Assembly: GCA_934096735.1 (NCBI GenBank)
Contig: CAKOMS010000016.1
Span: 1-20,365 of the forward strand
DNA from: an uncultured Bacilli bacterium
Lineage (GTDB): Bacteria; Bacillota_I; Bacilli_A; RF39; UBA660
DNA length: 20,365 nucleotides
Direction: 5' to 3'
Shown here in pieces: positions 1 to 7,074 of the stretch. Made by a program: the position numbers and the translations under genes. Each line of letters opens with the position of its first letter. Position 1 is the first letter of the stretch. A model generated the notes under the pieces. It worked only from the letters and a program-made list of their open reading frames with translations, was not told the DNA's origin and made no database searches.

Positions 1-1497
1 GGGGTGCTTGCACTCCTTCTTGGAATAGAAGTAATAACTTTATTTTTAGGGATTAAGAGTTTTGGTAATAAGAATAACACATTAGATGACATTAAATTAT
101 TAGATAGTAAATCTGATAATCTTTTTGCAATTATGGTAAAGGGTAGTGATGGTAATTATAATGAATCAAGTACATTTCCAGAAGGAATGTATGTACTTAA
201 TGAAACAATGTCCTCATGTATAGATAATAATGGAAATAAGATAGATAATGTACTTAGTTATGAAAGTGGACATGTTTATACAAGAACAAATAAAACGGTA
301 TATTGTTATTTATATTTTGATAAAGATAATAGTGTATATGCAAAAGTATTGGATGATTTTTCTAATAATAAGGGAGTAAAAAAGACAACAGATGAAAATG
401 AAAAAGATGTATATTATTATGCAGGTAATGTAACAAACAATAATTTAGTATTAAATAATTATTGTTGGAAAATGGTAAGAACAACTGAGACAGATGGAGT
501 AAAACTTATTTATAATGGAGTGTATTCAGATAGTACAAAATGTGATAACACAGGAACAAGTGTATATATAGATTCAAATTATACTGCATTCAATACAAAT
601 TATAATTCACCAGCCTATGTAGGATATATGTATGGAACAGTATATGCATATTCTAAAAAATCAGGATCATCATTTGGAACATATTATTATGGAAGCGATG
701 TAACATGGAATGGAACAACTTATACATTAAGTGATGCCGAAAGTGGAACAATAGCAAATATGTATAGCAAACTAAGCAGTAAACATTATACATGTTTAAG
801 TACAAGTTCAAGTTGTTCGACAGTATATTATATTTACTACATGGGAAGTGCAACAGATACAGCATATTATATGACATTAGCAAATGGTAAAAAGATAGAA
901 GATACTTTAGATGAAATGTTAAATTATAATACAACAAATAGCAATATAAAGACAGTAATAGATAACTGGTATAGTACAAACATGACAAATGTAACAGATT
1001 ATATAGAGAATGCAATATATTGTAATAATAGATATATAGCAAATTTGTCTGCAAGTGGATGGAATCCAAGTGGAGGAACTATATCAGGTTCAATAAGTTA
1101 TTTACAATTTAATGATTATAATGATAGTAATGCAAGATTAACATGTCAAGATAAAGAAGACCAATTTACGTTAAAAGTAGATTCAGGTGGAACTTTAGGT
1201 TATGGAAATAATGCTTTAGACTATCCAGTTGGATTATTAACTTTGAAAGAAGCGAGTCTCGCCTTTGGTGGTTCAAGTACTAATTACTTAAATAATGGTG
1301 ATTATTACTGGTTGCTGTCCCCTAACTACTTCTACAACTACCTTGCTAGCGTCCGTTACGTGCGCTATGGGAGTTTGGACTACAACGGCGTGAGCAGCGC
1401 TTTCAGGGCCCGGCCTGCAGTTTCACTTTTAACAAAAGTTAAGTTAAGTGGAGAAGGAAATGGTACAGTAGAATCACCATATGTGGTTAGTAAGTAA
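1..1497 (+). CDS. Surface-anchored variable protein A with C-type-lectin-like C-terminus (5' end cut by window)
   Basis: The frame is open from base 1 to a TAA at 1497 (about 498 codons seen). It begins with a hydrophobic segment (LLLGIEVITLFLGIKS), probably a signal anchor, followed by a domain shared with gene B (motif LFAIMV, then FPEGMY and CYLYF). A long Tyr/Asn/Ser/Thr-rich region follows. The C-terminus has the motif YWLLSP, then about 30 variable residues, then RARPAVSL and a closing PYVVSK, which resembles the C-type-lectin-like ends of gut Firmicutes surface proteins and DGR targets. Bases 1-4 are GGGG and what follows aligns with the sequence just after the G tract of gene B, so the true start probably lies upstream behind a similar tract. 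GTG at 4 is a possible but unsupported start. Ligand and function are unknown; surface display and binding are inferred from architecture. Confidence 0.85.
   Translation, partial: GVLALLLGIEVITLFLGIKSFGNKNNTLDDIKLLDSKSDNLFAIMVKGSDGNYNESSTFPEGMYVLNETMSSCIDNNGNKIDNVLSYESGHVYTRTNKTVYCYLYFDKDNSVYAKVLDDFSNNKGVKKTTDENEKDVYYYAGNVTNNNLVLNNYCWKMVRTTETDGVKLIYNGVYSDSTKCDNTGTSVYIDSNYTAFNTNYNSPAYVGYMYGTVYAYSKKSGSSFGTYYYGSDVTWNGTTYTLSDAESGTIANMYSKLSSKHYTCLSTSSSCSTVYYIYYMGSATDTAYYMTLANGKKIEDTLDEMLNYNTTNSNIKTVIDNWYSTNMTNVTDYIENAIYCNNRYIANLSASGWNPSGGTISGSISYLQFNDYNDSNARLTCQDKEDQFTLKVDSGGTLGYGNNALDYPVGLLTLKEASLAFGGSSTNYLNNGDYYWLLSPNYFYNYLASVRYVRYGSLDYNGVSSAFRARPAVSLLTKVKLSGEGNGTVESPYVVSK
12..68 (+). repeat. 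Anchor-coding block duplicated at 7776-7832
   Basis: The 57 bases here match 7776-7832 with only two differences by hand alignment. The block encodes the membrane anchor of genes A and B. Such near-identity in otherwise diverged genes suggests recent duplication or gene conversion. Confidence 0.85.
1312..1422 (+). other. Candidate DGR variable region (VR) at the 3' end of gene A
   Basis: G+C jumps in this block: 63 of 110 bases at 1311-1420 are G or C, in a window that is otherwise very AT-rich. From 1324 to 1404 every codon ends in C or T except the four codons of the fixed scaffold residues Val, Gly and Leu (GTG 1360, GGG 1369, TTG 1375, GTG 1390). The Y-ending codons are those reachable from AAC/AAT by changing A: AAC, TAC, AGC, CGT, CGC, TAT, GAC, GGC, GCT. 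That is the signature of a DGR, in which adenines of a template repeat are randomised. The flanking protein motifs (YWLLSP before, RPAVSL after) suit a C-type-lectin VR. The matching template repeat and reverse transcriptase are not in the window, so the call rests on codon pattern and position. Confidence 0.75.
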
Positions 1498-1665
1498 AAC
1501 TACAATACTGTATACAATGAAGAAAATCTCCCGAAAACCCTTTCAGGTGGAATAAAAATAGAATAAGTAATTTGTTTTGATACATTATGTATTAATGATT
1601 AATATGGATTAAACTTATTGACGAACAGTTTTGAAAATAAGGCCTCGTTAGATTGAGTGCGCTTA

Positions 1666-1708
1666 TATGTCAACGAAGACATAAAAATAGAAAAAGTTCT
1701 CCCGAACT
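1666..1708 (+). other. Paired-hairpin 3'UTR element, copy 1
   Basis: The first hairpin is TATGTC, loop AACGAA, GACATA (1666-1683). The second is AGTTC, loop TCCC, GAACT (1695-1708). They are joined by an A-rich stretch containing AAAATAG. The same arrangement, with partly changed stems, lies after gene C at 10258-10298. It sits in the 3'UTR of gene A just before the terminator. A further fragment with CTCCCGAA occurs at about 1529. It could be the tail of a 3'UTR-derived small RNA or a protein-binding site; its role is unknown. Confidence 0.55.
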
Positions 1709-1710
1709 AA

Positions 1711-1746
1711 AAAAAGAATTGTGTTCGACATGAAACAATTCTTTTT
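1711..1746. terminator. Bidirectional terminator between gene A and prsA
   Basis: A perfect 12-bp stem (AAAAAGAATTGT with ACAATTCTTTTT) surrounds a 12-base loop. It has T runs in both directions and serves the two convergent genes. Confidence 0.85.
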
Positions 1747-1760
1747 AAATTTAATAATTA

Positions 1761-2792
1761 TTAATTACTGCTATTATCTGAAGTAGAAGTATTATTATTT
1801 ACCAAACTATTCATATAAATTCCATATTGTCTATCTAAAGTAGAATCAACAATATCTAGATTATATAATTTACGATAATATTTTAATGAATTAACATAAA
1901 CATCACTATGTTCACCCATATATTTAGTACCTAAAGTAGTTCTAATATCATCTTTAGCTTCATCTAAACTAGGTTTATCTTTAGAATTACTTCTATAAAT
2001 AATATGGTATCCTAGTTCAGTAGTAATTACTTCTTTTGTATATTCACCATTTTTAAGTTTATAAGCAGCATCTAAAAATTCTTTATAAGTATCTCCTAAA
2101 TCAGTATAATTGATATATCCCATATATCCGAAATTATCTTTAGTAGACTCATCATCAGTATTTTCTTTTGCAAGAGATTTAAATACTTTTAATTTATCAT
2201 CAGCTTTATCTAATTTACCAATAATTTCTTTAACTTTCTCTTTAGCTTTATCTTCTTCTTTCTTCTTTTCTTCACTTGTCATACTATCTTTTACATCTGG
2301 TGTAATAAGAATTTGATATAATTCAACATCTTCTTTTTGATCTTTATCATAATATTCTTTAATTTCATCATCAGTTATTTGTGCTTTTGCATATTCTTGC
2401 ATAGCATGAGATTGTAAGAATGATAAATATAAAGCACTCTTATAAGCTTCTAAAGAAGAATACTTAGTATTTTGTTTAATCTCTGTTAAAAACTCATTAT
2501 CATCTTTATAATTTTTCTTTAAATTATTATAATAATTATCAACATCTTTCTTAATACTATCAATATCTTTATCAAACTCAGTTTCTAATATATAAGTATC
2601 AATAAGTTCAACAGTAGCATCCAATCCATAACTATCTTTTAATTTTTCATAAAGATCTTCAGCACTAATCTTATGTTCCTTTCCATCTTTTTCAAATGTA
2701 ACAACGGCTTCTTTACCATCTTGTAATGTTGGAATTTTACCACAACCACACAAAGTTAGTAAACAAACTGCTACTAATATACTTTTTTTCAT
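1761..2792 (-). CDS. prsA: PrsA-like lipoprotein, parvulin-type peptidyl-prolyl isomerase / foldase
   Basis: This is a 343-residue secreted lipoprotein, predicted to help exported proteins fold on the outer face of the membrane. A short charged start (MKKS), a hydrophobic stretch and the lipobox LCGC point to lipidation at Cys17. Residues about 30-150 form the charged helical N-terminal region typical of PrsA/SurA. Residues about 155-270 look like a parvulin (rotamase) domain, with LYQILIT, FGYMGY and GYHIIYR. The last 20 residues are Ser/Asn/Thr-rich. The ATG at 2792 is preceded by a strong AGGAGG and a sigma-A-type promoter. It is convergent with gene A, whose secreted product could be a client, although that is only a suggestion. 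The family assignment is firm; orthology to prsA specifically is likely. Confidence 0.88.
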   Translation of the reverse strand: MKKSILVAVCLLTLCGCGKIPTLQDGKEAVVTFEKDGKEHKISAEDLYEKLKDSYGLDATVELIDTYILETEFDKDIDSIKKDVDNYYNNLKKNYKDDNEFLTEIKQNTKYSSLEAYKSALYLSFLQSHAMQEYAKAQITDDEIKEYYDKDQKEDVELYQILITPDVKDSMTSEEKKKEEDKAKEKVKEIIGKLDKADDKLKVFKSLAKENTDDESTKDNFGYMGYINYTDLGDTYKEFLDAAYKLKNGEYTKEVITTELGYHIIYRSNSKDKPSLDEAKDDIRTTLGTKYMGEHSDVYVNSLKYYRKLYNLDIVDSTLDRQYGIYMNSLVNNNTSTSDNSSN

Positions 2793-2810
2793 ATATTCCT
2801 CCTAATAACC

Positions 2811-2839
2811 ATTATATCATTTTGAATAATCAAATACAA
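2811..2839 (-). promoter_or_regulatory. Sigma-A-type promoter for prsA
   Basis: On the minus strand, TTGTAT (2834-2839), a 17-base spacer and a perfect TATAAT (2811-2816) lie just upstream of the AGGAGG of prsA. Confidence 0.7.
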
Positions 2840-2853
2840 TAAATTAAGCACTC

Positions 2854-2880
2854 ACGTTTCAAAATGTTAGCCATAAATTA
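2854..2880 (+). promoter_or_regulatory. Candidate sigma-K-type sporulation promoter
   Basis: AC at 2854-2855, a 16-base gap and CATAAATTA at 2872-2880 match the B. subtilis sigma-K pattern (AC, 16 bases, CATAnnnTA). It lies about 20 bases before the ribosome binding site of the first small sporulation protein. The motif is short, so chance is possible, but the downstream gene makes it plausible. Confidence 0.5.
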
Positions 2881-2911
2881 TTAATGAATAGACATAAAGG
2901 AGGAGTGAAAT

Positions 2912-2998
2912 ATGTGTTGTGGAAATAACGGAATTGGCGCTGCTATTATCTTAGTATTATTTATTCTACTAATCATAATCGTAGGAGCATACATTTAA
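2912..2998 (+). CDS. Tiny YjcZ-type sporulation membrane protein (28 aa)
   Basis: This 28-residue protein starts MCCGNNG and continues as one transmembrane helix (AAIILVLFILLIIIVGAYI). It has the layout of the tiny bacillar TM proteins (YjcZ family): a short Gly/Asn-rich head, then a helix rich in Ile, Leu and Val with a late Gly. The ATG at 2912 has a strong AAAGGAGGAG eight to ten bases upstream, and a candidate sigma-K promoter precedes it. Two adjacent cysteines at the N-terminus are notable. Members of this family are associated with the spore or mother cell, but their role is not well defined. It is probably co-transcribed with the gene at 3021. Confidence 0.8.
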   Translation: MCCGNNGIGAAIILVLFILLIIIVGAYI

Positions 2999-3020
2999 AG
3001 TCTATAAGGAGGTATAAAAT

Positions 3021-3161
3021 ATGGCTTGCACAGGAAAATGTGGCGGACATGTAAACGAAAATAATTGTAATTCAAATGGAAACTTTGCCAATTACTTTTT
3101 TATAGTATTAATACTATATATCTTACTTGCTATAATACTTGGCGGAAGTTTTGCATATTAA
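3021..3161 (+). CDS. Small Cys-containing single-TM protein, probably sporulation-related (46 aa)
   Basis: The 46-residue product starts MACTGKCGGHVNENNCN. This polar head has three Cys and one His. A single transmembrane helix follows (FFIVLILYILLAIILGG) and the protein ends SFAY. The ATG at 3021 is preceded by AAGGAGG at 3006-3012. It lies 22 bases after the 28-residue YjcZ-type gene and before a shared terminator, so the two form a likely operon. The similar plan suggests a longer relative of YjcZ. The Cys/His head could bind metal or form disulfides; this is inference. Confidence 0.7.
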   Translation: MACTGKCGGHVNENNCNSNGNFANYFFIVLILYILLAIILGGSFAY

Positions 3162-3182
3162 AGAAGAGAAATCTTCTTTTTT
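3160..3182 (+). terminator. Rho-independent terminator after the two small sporulation genes
   Basis: The stem is AAAGAAGA, loop GAAA, TCTTCTTT, followed by further T residues. It overlaps the stop codon of the 46-residue gene. Confidence 0.85.
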
Positions 3183-3184
3183 AA

Positions 3185-3213
3185 TTGACACAATAAATAA
3201 TTTGCATTAAGAT
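3185..3213 (+). promoter_or_regulatory. Sigma-A-type promoter for the tandem unknown genes
   Basis: A consensus TTGACA (3185-3190) is followed by 17 bases and TAAGAT (3208-3213). It stands directly after a terminator and 28 bases before the ATG at 3241. Confidence 0.7.
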
Positions 3214-3240
3214 AATTATCAACTTAAGTTGGAGGGGTTT

Positions 3241-4371
3241 ATGGAAACATTTAATTTATCAAATGGTGATTTAGAAAAATTAGAAAAACTCTTTTCATTA
3301 GAACATGAAATATATGAAATATATGAACATTTAGCAATACTTGATTTTAATAATAAAAAAGGTAGCGATGAATATTTAAACCTATTAAATGTTTTAAAAG
3401 GTAAGAAAAAAGAAGAAGATATTTATTTTAATTCACTACGTAAAAGCCCTGCCAAAATACATGCAATAGTAAAATTTTTAGCAAAAGATGATGATCCAGA
3501 CTTTGTTGGAATATTTGATTATTTAATTGGTCTTAAAAAAGATGATTTAATAAGATTTAGAATAATTGAAAGATTTGATTATTTAAGTGGAGAAATACCT
3601 TTAGATGAAGATGATAGAGTAGATTATGAATTTGATGAAGAGTTAGATAATTTAGATGAAATTAAAGATTATTTAGATGATTTAGAATTTGATCCAAATG
3701 AAGGAAATATTGAAGATTTAAGAGAATTAAAAGAAGTATTTGAAAAAATTACTAAAAACTTTTCAGAGATTGAAGATTTAGATAGAGAATTAAGAGAAAG
3801 TACACTTTTAGAAGAAAGCATAGAAGGAGACATAATAAGATCAGTTTATTACATGGTTTTATTAACTAATCAAAAAGTAAATAATAGAATTACTAAGAAA
3901 TTGTTAATAAATTTTAATTATTTAGTAGCATTTTCATTTACAAAATTAGAAAGAGAACTTTTAGATACTTCATTTAGTGAAGCAAATGAAATATATTGGT
4001 TATCACCATTATTAATTGGAAAAACTACAAAAACCGAAACGGATATAAGTAGTACTCAAGGTGTATATGGATTAGATTTAATGAATTATTCTTTAGATAA
4101 TTTACTTACTTTATATACATGTGATGAAGAAAGTAGTATTGATGAATTCTTTGGAATAATAAACTCTATACTTTTTAGAATTGGATTAATAACATCTAAT
4201 GCACAAACAAAAAATTTAATGAAAATAAACGTTTTAGAAACACTACTTGATATGGAACCAAGAAATATGAAAGTAGAATCAATTATTAGAGAATGTTTAT
4301 ATCATGAAGATGAAGATAGAAAAAAAGTATGTATTTTAAAACTAGTACCAAATTATAAAAATGGAGAATAA
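3241..4371 (+). CDS. Unknown acidic helical protein, first of a tandem paralogous pair
   Basis: I do not recognise a named family. The product is 376 residues, soluble-looking, with no signal peptide or membrane helix. It is strongly acidic at about residues 115-155 (runs of Asp/Glu) and otherwise predicted mostly alpha-helical. The ATG at 3241 is chosen because GGAGGGG lies at 3231-3237; an in-frame TTG at 3229 would place the start before this site. It shares a common plan with the next gene: IYEIYEHLAIL matches ILELYEYLSIQ, KKKEEDIYFNSL matches KEEENDFYNKVF, and LIRFRIIERFDYL matches IIKLRIFEKLVLIL. The two genes are two bases apart and share one promoter and one terminator, so the products may work together. 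Confidence 0.7.
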   Translation: METFNLSNGDLEKLEKLFSLEHEIYEIYEHLAILDFNNKKGSDEYLNLLNVLKGKKKEEDIYFNSLRKSPAKIHAIVKFLAKDDDPDFVGIFDYLIGLKKDDLIRFRIIERFDYLSGEIPLDEDDRVDYEFDEELDNLDEIKDYLDDLEFDPNEGNIEDLRELKEVFEKITKNFSEIEDLDRELRESTLLEESIEGDIIRSVYYMVLLTNQKVNNRITKKLLINFNYLVAFSFTKLERELLDTSFSEANEIYWLSPLLIGKTTKTETDISSTQGVYGLDLMNYSLDNLLTLYTCDEESSIDEFFGIINSILFRIGLITSNAQTKNLMKINVLETLLDMEPRNMKVESIIRECLYHEDEDRKKVCILKLVPNYKNGE

Positions 4372-4373
4372 TT

Positions 4374-5309
4374 ATGGGTAATGAATTAAAAAAAATAATT
4401 GAAATAAGTAGAAGTATATTAGAATTATATGAATATTTAAGTATACAAACTAGCTATGGTTCTACTGATTCATCTGATATTGTTAAAAAAATTAAAAGTT
4501 TAAAAGAAGAAGAAAATGATTTTTATAATAAAGTTTTTGGTAGTAAAACTCCTAGTGAAGTAGAGGAATATCTAGAATATTTAGAAGATGGAATTGATGT
4601 AACTTTTGAAGGTGGATTAAATACAATAAGTAATCTTGATAAAGAAGAAATAATAAAATTAAGAATATTTGAAAAATTAGTATTAATATTAAATGAAATA
4701 AAAAGGGAAGAAGAGTATGAATTTAGTGAGGATATTAAAGAAGTTTATAGAAATATCCTTTTAGTAGATTTATTTGTTGAAGTAGATTTTATTAGAACTA
4801 TTATTGTATTTTTAAGTGATGAAATAGAAAAAACAAGTAATAAAGAAACTAAATTAAAATTAATAAGAATTAAAAATATGTTAATATTTATGTATTCATA
4901 TATAGAAAGTGAATTTATAAAAAGAGATTTTAAAAGTGTTAAAGAAATATATTTAGGATATGAATTATTATTACCATTAAAGGGAATTAATTTAGATACT
5001 ATTAACAGTAGTAAAGATAATTATGCTAAAAATTCTTTAGAATATGCACTTTTAACTCTACTTAATGCATACGACTATGAAAAAGAAGAAAATGTTAATA
5101 CAGATTATTTAGTATTATTATCCAAAGTAATTATAAAAACATCAGTATTTTTTATAAGTAAAGAATCTCTTGATAAATTTTTAGATTATGCTTCTAGTAA
5201 ATTTCCGAGTGAAGCAAGAGGATACTATAAAATTGCAAATGAATTAATGAATATATTAAGAGAAGACCCTAGAAAGGACTTGAAAAGAATAAGAATGCTT
5301 CATTTATAA
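4374..5309 (+). CDS. Unknown helical protein, second of the tandem paralogous pair
   Basis: The 311-residue product has no recognised domain, no signal peptide and no clear membrane span. It is a shorter relative of the preceding gene: the conserved blocks occur in the same order, including the middle block YLGYELLLPL, which corresponds to YWLSPLLIG. It lacks the acidic insert of its partner. The ATG at 4374 follows the TAA of the first gene after two bases, with GGAG of the upstream coding end as ribosome binding site, so translation may be coupled. The C-terminus is basic (DPRKDLKRIRMLHL). The pair most simply arose by tandem duplication and divergence; a cytosolic regulatory or scaffold role is possible but not shown. 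Confidence 0.7.
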   Translation: MGNELKKIIEISRSILELYEYLSIQTSYGSTDSSDIVKKIKSLKEEENDFYNKVFGSKTPSEVEEYLEYLEDGIDVTFEGGLNTISNLDKEEIIKLRIFEKLVLILNEIKREEEYEFSEDIKEVYRNILLVDLFVEVDFIRTIIVFLSDEIEKTSNKETKLKLIRIKNMLIFMYSYIESEFIKRDFKSVKEIYLGYELLLPLKGINLDTINSSKDNYAKNSLEYALLTLLNAYDYEKEENVNTDYLVLLSKVIIKTSVFFISKESLDKFLDYASSKFPSEARGYYKIANELMNILREDPRKDLKRIRMLHL

Positions 5310-5311
5310 AT

Positions 5312-5350
5312 AAAAAAAATTTAGACTACTAAGAAATCTAAATTTTTTTT
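5312..5350. terminator. Bidirectional terminator
   Basis: A perfect 14-bp stem (A8 then TTTAGA, paired with TCTAAA then T8) has an 11-base loop. It stands between convergent genes and has T runs on both strands. Confidence 0.9.
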
Positions 5351-5357
5351 TATTATA

Positions 5358-6602
5358 TTAATCTATATTAGTACTAGGTAAAGATTTAATATTTATGCTA
5401 TCATCAAACTTTTTAAGTACATTACTAAATTCATTATATATATCTACATAATTACTTAAATATTTATTTTCCATTTTACTAAACGGAATAACTAAATAAT
5501 CATATTTACCAATATTTTTATTGTAATATCTATAAGTATAATTTAAATCAGCTCCAATATTACTAATTTCTATTTTAGTAGATTTATCTCTGGTATCATA
5601 TGTTTTAGTTATATCAAGTGTACCAAACATTCCAACAGTACCAACTTTTCTAACCATTGCTTGTTCAGCACCCATTTGATTAGATAAGAAATTTCCAAAA
5701 GAATAAAAAACAACAGTATTACCAATTTTTTCCCAAGGCTCAATACAATGTGAATGAGTACCTAAAACTATATCAACACCATTATCTGCTAAAAACTTAG
5801 CTTGACTTCTTTGTGTATCAGTAACTCCTAGATTATATTCATTGCCCCAATGCATTGCAACTATTAAAACATCTACTTTATCTCTAATTGTTTCAATATC
5901 TTTTTTAACAGCATCTTCATCAAATAAATTAACTAAATAAGGTTCTTTAGCAAGTTCAGCTTTACCAAGACCATTTGTGCCATAAGTATAAGATAACATA
6001 GCATAAGTAATACCATTTGCATTGCCAATTTTTATATTATCTCTTTCTTCTTGGCTAGAAGCCATACCAGTTGCAATAATATTACTTTGACTTTCCCACC
6101 ATAAGGCAGACTTTTTAGCACTACTAGCTCCCATATCCATAGAATGATTAGTAGCAAGACTTACTAAATTAAATCCAATACTTATCATATCTTTACCAAA
6201 CTTAGATGGAGTATTAAATTTAGGATATCCCCCATAAGGTTTTTCATCATCAAATACAGTTTCTTGATTATAATATTTAATATCATAAGAACTTATAACA
6301 TCCTTAGTATATAATAATATATTACTAAAATCATAATCTTTAGTATCATTATTATAAGCAGCTTTATAAACAGGTTGATGTAAAAGTCCATCTCCAGTAC
6401 CAATTAAACTTGCTTTATAAGTTTTAATTGGATTCTTATCTTCTTCTTTAACATTATTTTTATTTCCGTTAGTAGTATTATTATTTTTATTAACAATATC
6501 ATCGAGTACACAACCCTTAATAAATAAACCACCAAATAATAAAATAACTAGTGTTAATAAAACAAAAATAGTTCTTTTAGCTTTTCTTCTTATTCTAGCC
6601 AT
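5358..6602 (-). CDS. CapA-family metallophosphoesterase-like protein (poly-gamma-glutamate capsule family)
   Basis: The 414-residue protein has a basic start (MARIRRKAKR), one hydrophobic anchor (about residues 11-29) and a Lys/Asn-rich linker, so the catalytic domain should sit outside the membrane. The PGA_cap/CapA fold is shown by GTGD (68-71), TNHSMD (151-156), MHWGNEY (250-256), GTHSH (281-285) and YSFGNF (300-305), which supply the metal ligands of this calcineurin-like family. The length is normal for the family. No capB or capC synthetase genes are nearby, so a role in capsule anchoring is not supported here; many CapA-like proteins act on other envelope polymers. The start ATG lies inside the end of the upstream HIT gene (8-base overlap), indicating co-transcription from the promoter at 6977-7005. 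Confidence 0.88.
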   Translation of the reverse strand: MARIRRKAKRTIFVLLTLVILLFGGLFIKGCVLDDIVNKNNNTTNGNKNNVKEEDKNPIKTYKASLIGTGDGLLHQPVYKAAYNNDTKDYDFSNILLYTKDVISSYDIKYYNQETVFDDEKPYGGYPKFNTPSKFGKDMISIGFNLVSLATNHSMDMGASSAKKSALWWESQSNIIATGMASSQEERDNIKIGNANGITYAMLSYTYGTNGLGKAELAKEPYLVNLFDEDAVKKDIETIRDKVDVLIVAMHWGNEYNLGVTDTQRSQAKFLADNGVDIVLGTHSHCIEPWEKIGNTVVFYSFGNFLSNQMGAEQAMVRKVGTVGMFGTLDITKTYDTRDKSTKIEISNIGADLNYTYRYYNKNIGKYDYLVIPFSKMENKYLSNYVDIYNEFSNVLKKFDDSINIKSLPSTNID

Positions 6603-6960
6603 TTTTTAAAACCTCAAATACTTCTTTAGGGTCTAATTCATTTCTAAGTCCATAATTAGGAAGTAAATGCATATGAAAATGTTTAATCTTTTGACTATTT
6701 CCATAATTAACTAATTTAGTTAATTCTTTAGCATTAAGTTTTTCCATAATAATTTTAGTATATTTTTTACTTATTTCATTAATATGAAGTACTAACTCAT
6801 CAGGTAAATCCATAAAAGTATCATAATGTTTCTTAGGAATAATTAATGTATGTCCATCAACATTTGGATAAGCATCCATAATAACCATTACTAAATCATC
6901 TTCATATAATTTCAAAGAAGGCACTTCGCCATTAATAATTTTACAAAATAAACAATCCAT
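6595..6960 (-). CDS. HIT-family nucleotide hydrolase/transferase
   Basis: The 121-residue protein belongs to the histidine triad superfamily, small cytosolic enzymes that cleave nucleoside phosphoramidates or dinucleotide polyphosphates. The catalytic triad is HFHMHLLP, with His94, His96 and His98. The usual N-terminal signature CLFCKI (Cys3, Cys6) and the block VDGHTLIIPKKH are present. I chose the ATG at 6960 because the start gives the classic MDCLFCKI, with GGTGG a few bases upstream; an in-frame GTG four codons earlier overlaps that site. It is the first gene of a two-gene unit with the CapA-like gene. The exact substrate cannot be told. Confidence 0.92.
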   Translation of the reverse strand: MDCLFCKIINGEVPSLKLYEDDLVMVIMDAYPNVDGHTLIIPKKHYDTFMDLPDELVLHINEISKKYTKIIMEKLNAKELTKLVNYGNSQKIKHFHMHLLPNYGLRNELDPKEVFEVLKNG

Positions 6961-6976
6961 TCTTACCACCATCTAA

Positions 6977-7005
6977 ATTGTATCAAATGTATTTTATATA
7001 ATCAA
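6977..7005 (-). promoter_or_regulatory. Sigma-A-type promoter for the HIT/CapA unit
   Basis: On the minus strand, TTGATT (7000-7005), 17 bases and TACAAT (6977-6982) stand 16 bases before the start codon at 6960. Confidence 0.65.
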
Positions 7006-7020
7006 TTCAAAATAAATTAA

Positions 7021-7049
7021 AAATATGTTCTTTTTTTTATACATAAGCA
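7021..7049 (+). promoter_or_regulatory. Candidate sigma-E-type promoter for cotE
   Basis: AAATATG (7021-7027), a 14-base gap and CATAAGCA (7042-7049) loosely fit the sigma-E pattern (KMATATT, about 14 bases, CATACAnT). The leader would be short. A second CATAAATTA overlaps at 7048-7056, the same -10-like word seen before the YjcZ-type gene. The match is weak. Confidence 0.35.
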
Positions 7050-7074
7050 TAAATTAAATTAGGGAGTGATATAT

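Noticed and set aside
653..1069. Long open frame on the minus strand inside gene A
   Set aside because: Low-complexity Leu/Tyr/His-rich translation, no ribosome binding site, antisense to a clear gene: a shadow of AT-rich coding sequence.
1498..1760. Possible DGR template repeat in the gap after gene A
   Set aside because: No stretch there matches the variable block with A in place of variable bases; only hairpins, a CTCCCGAA fragment and a terminator are visible.
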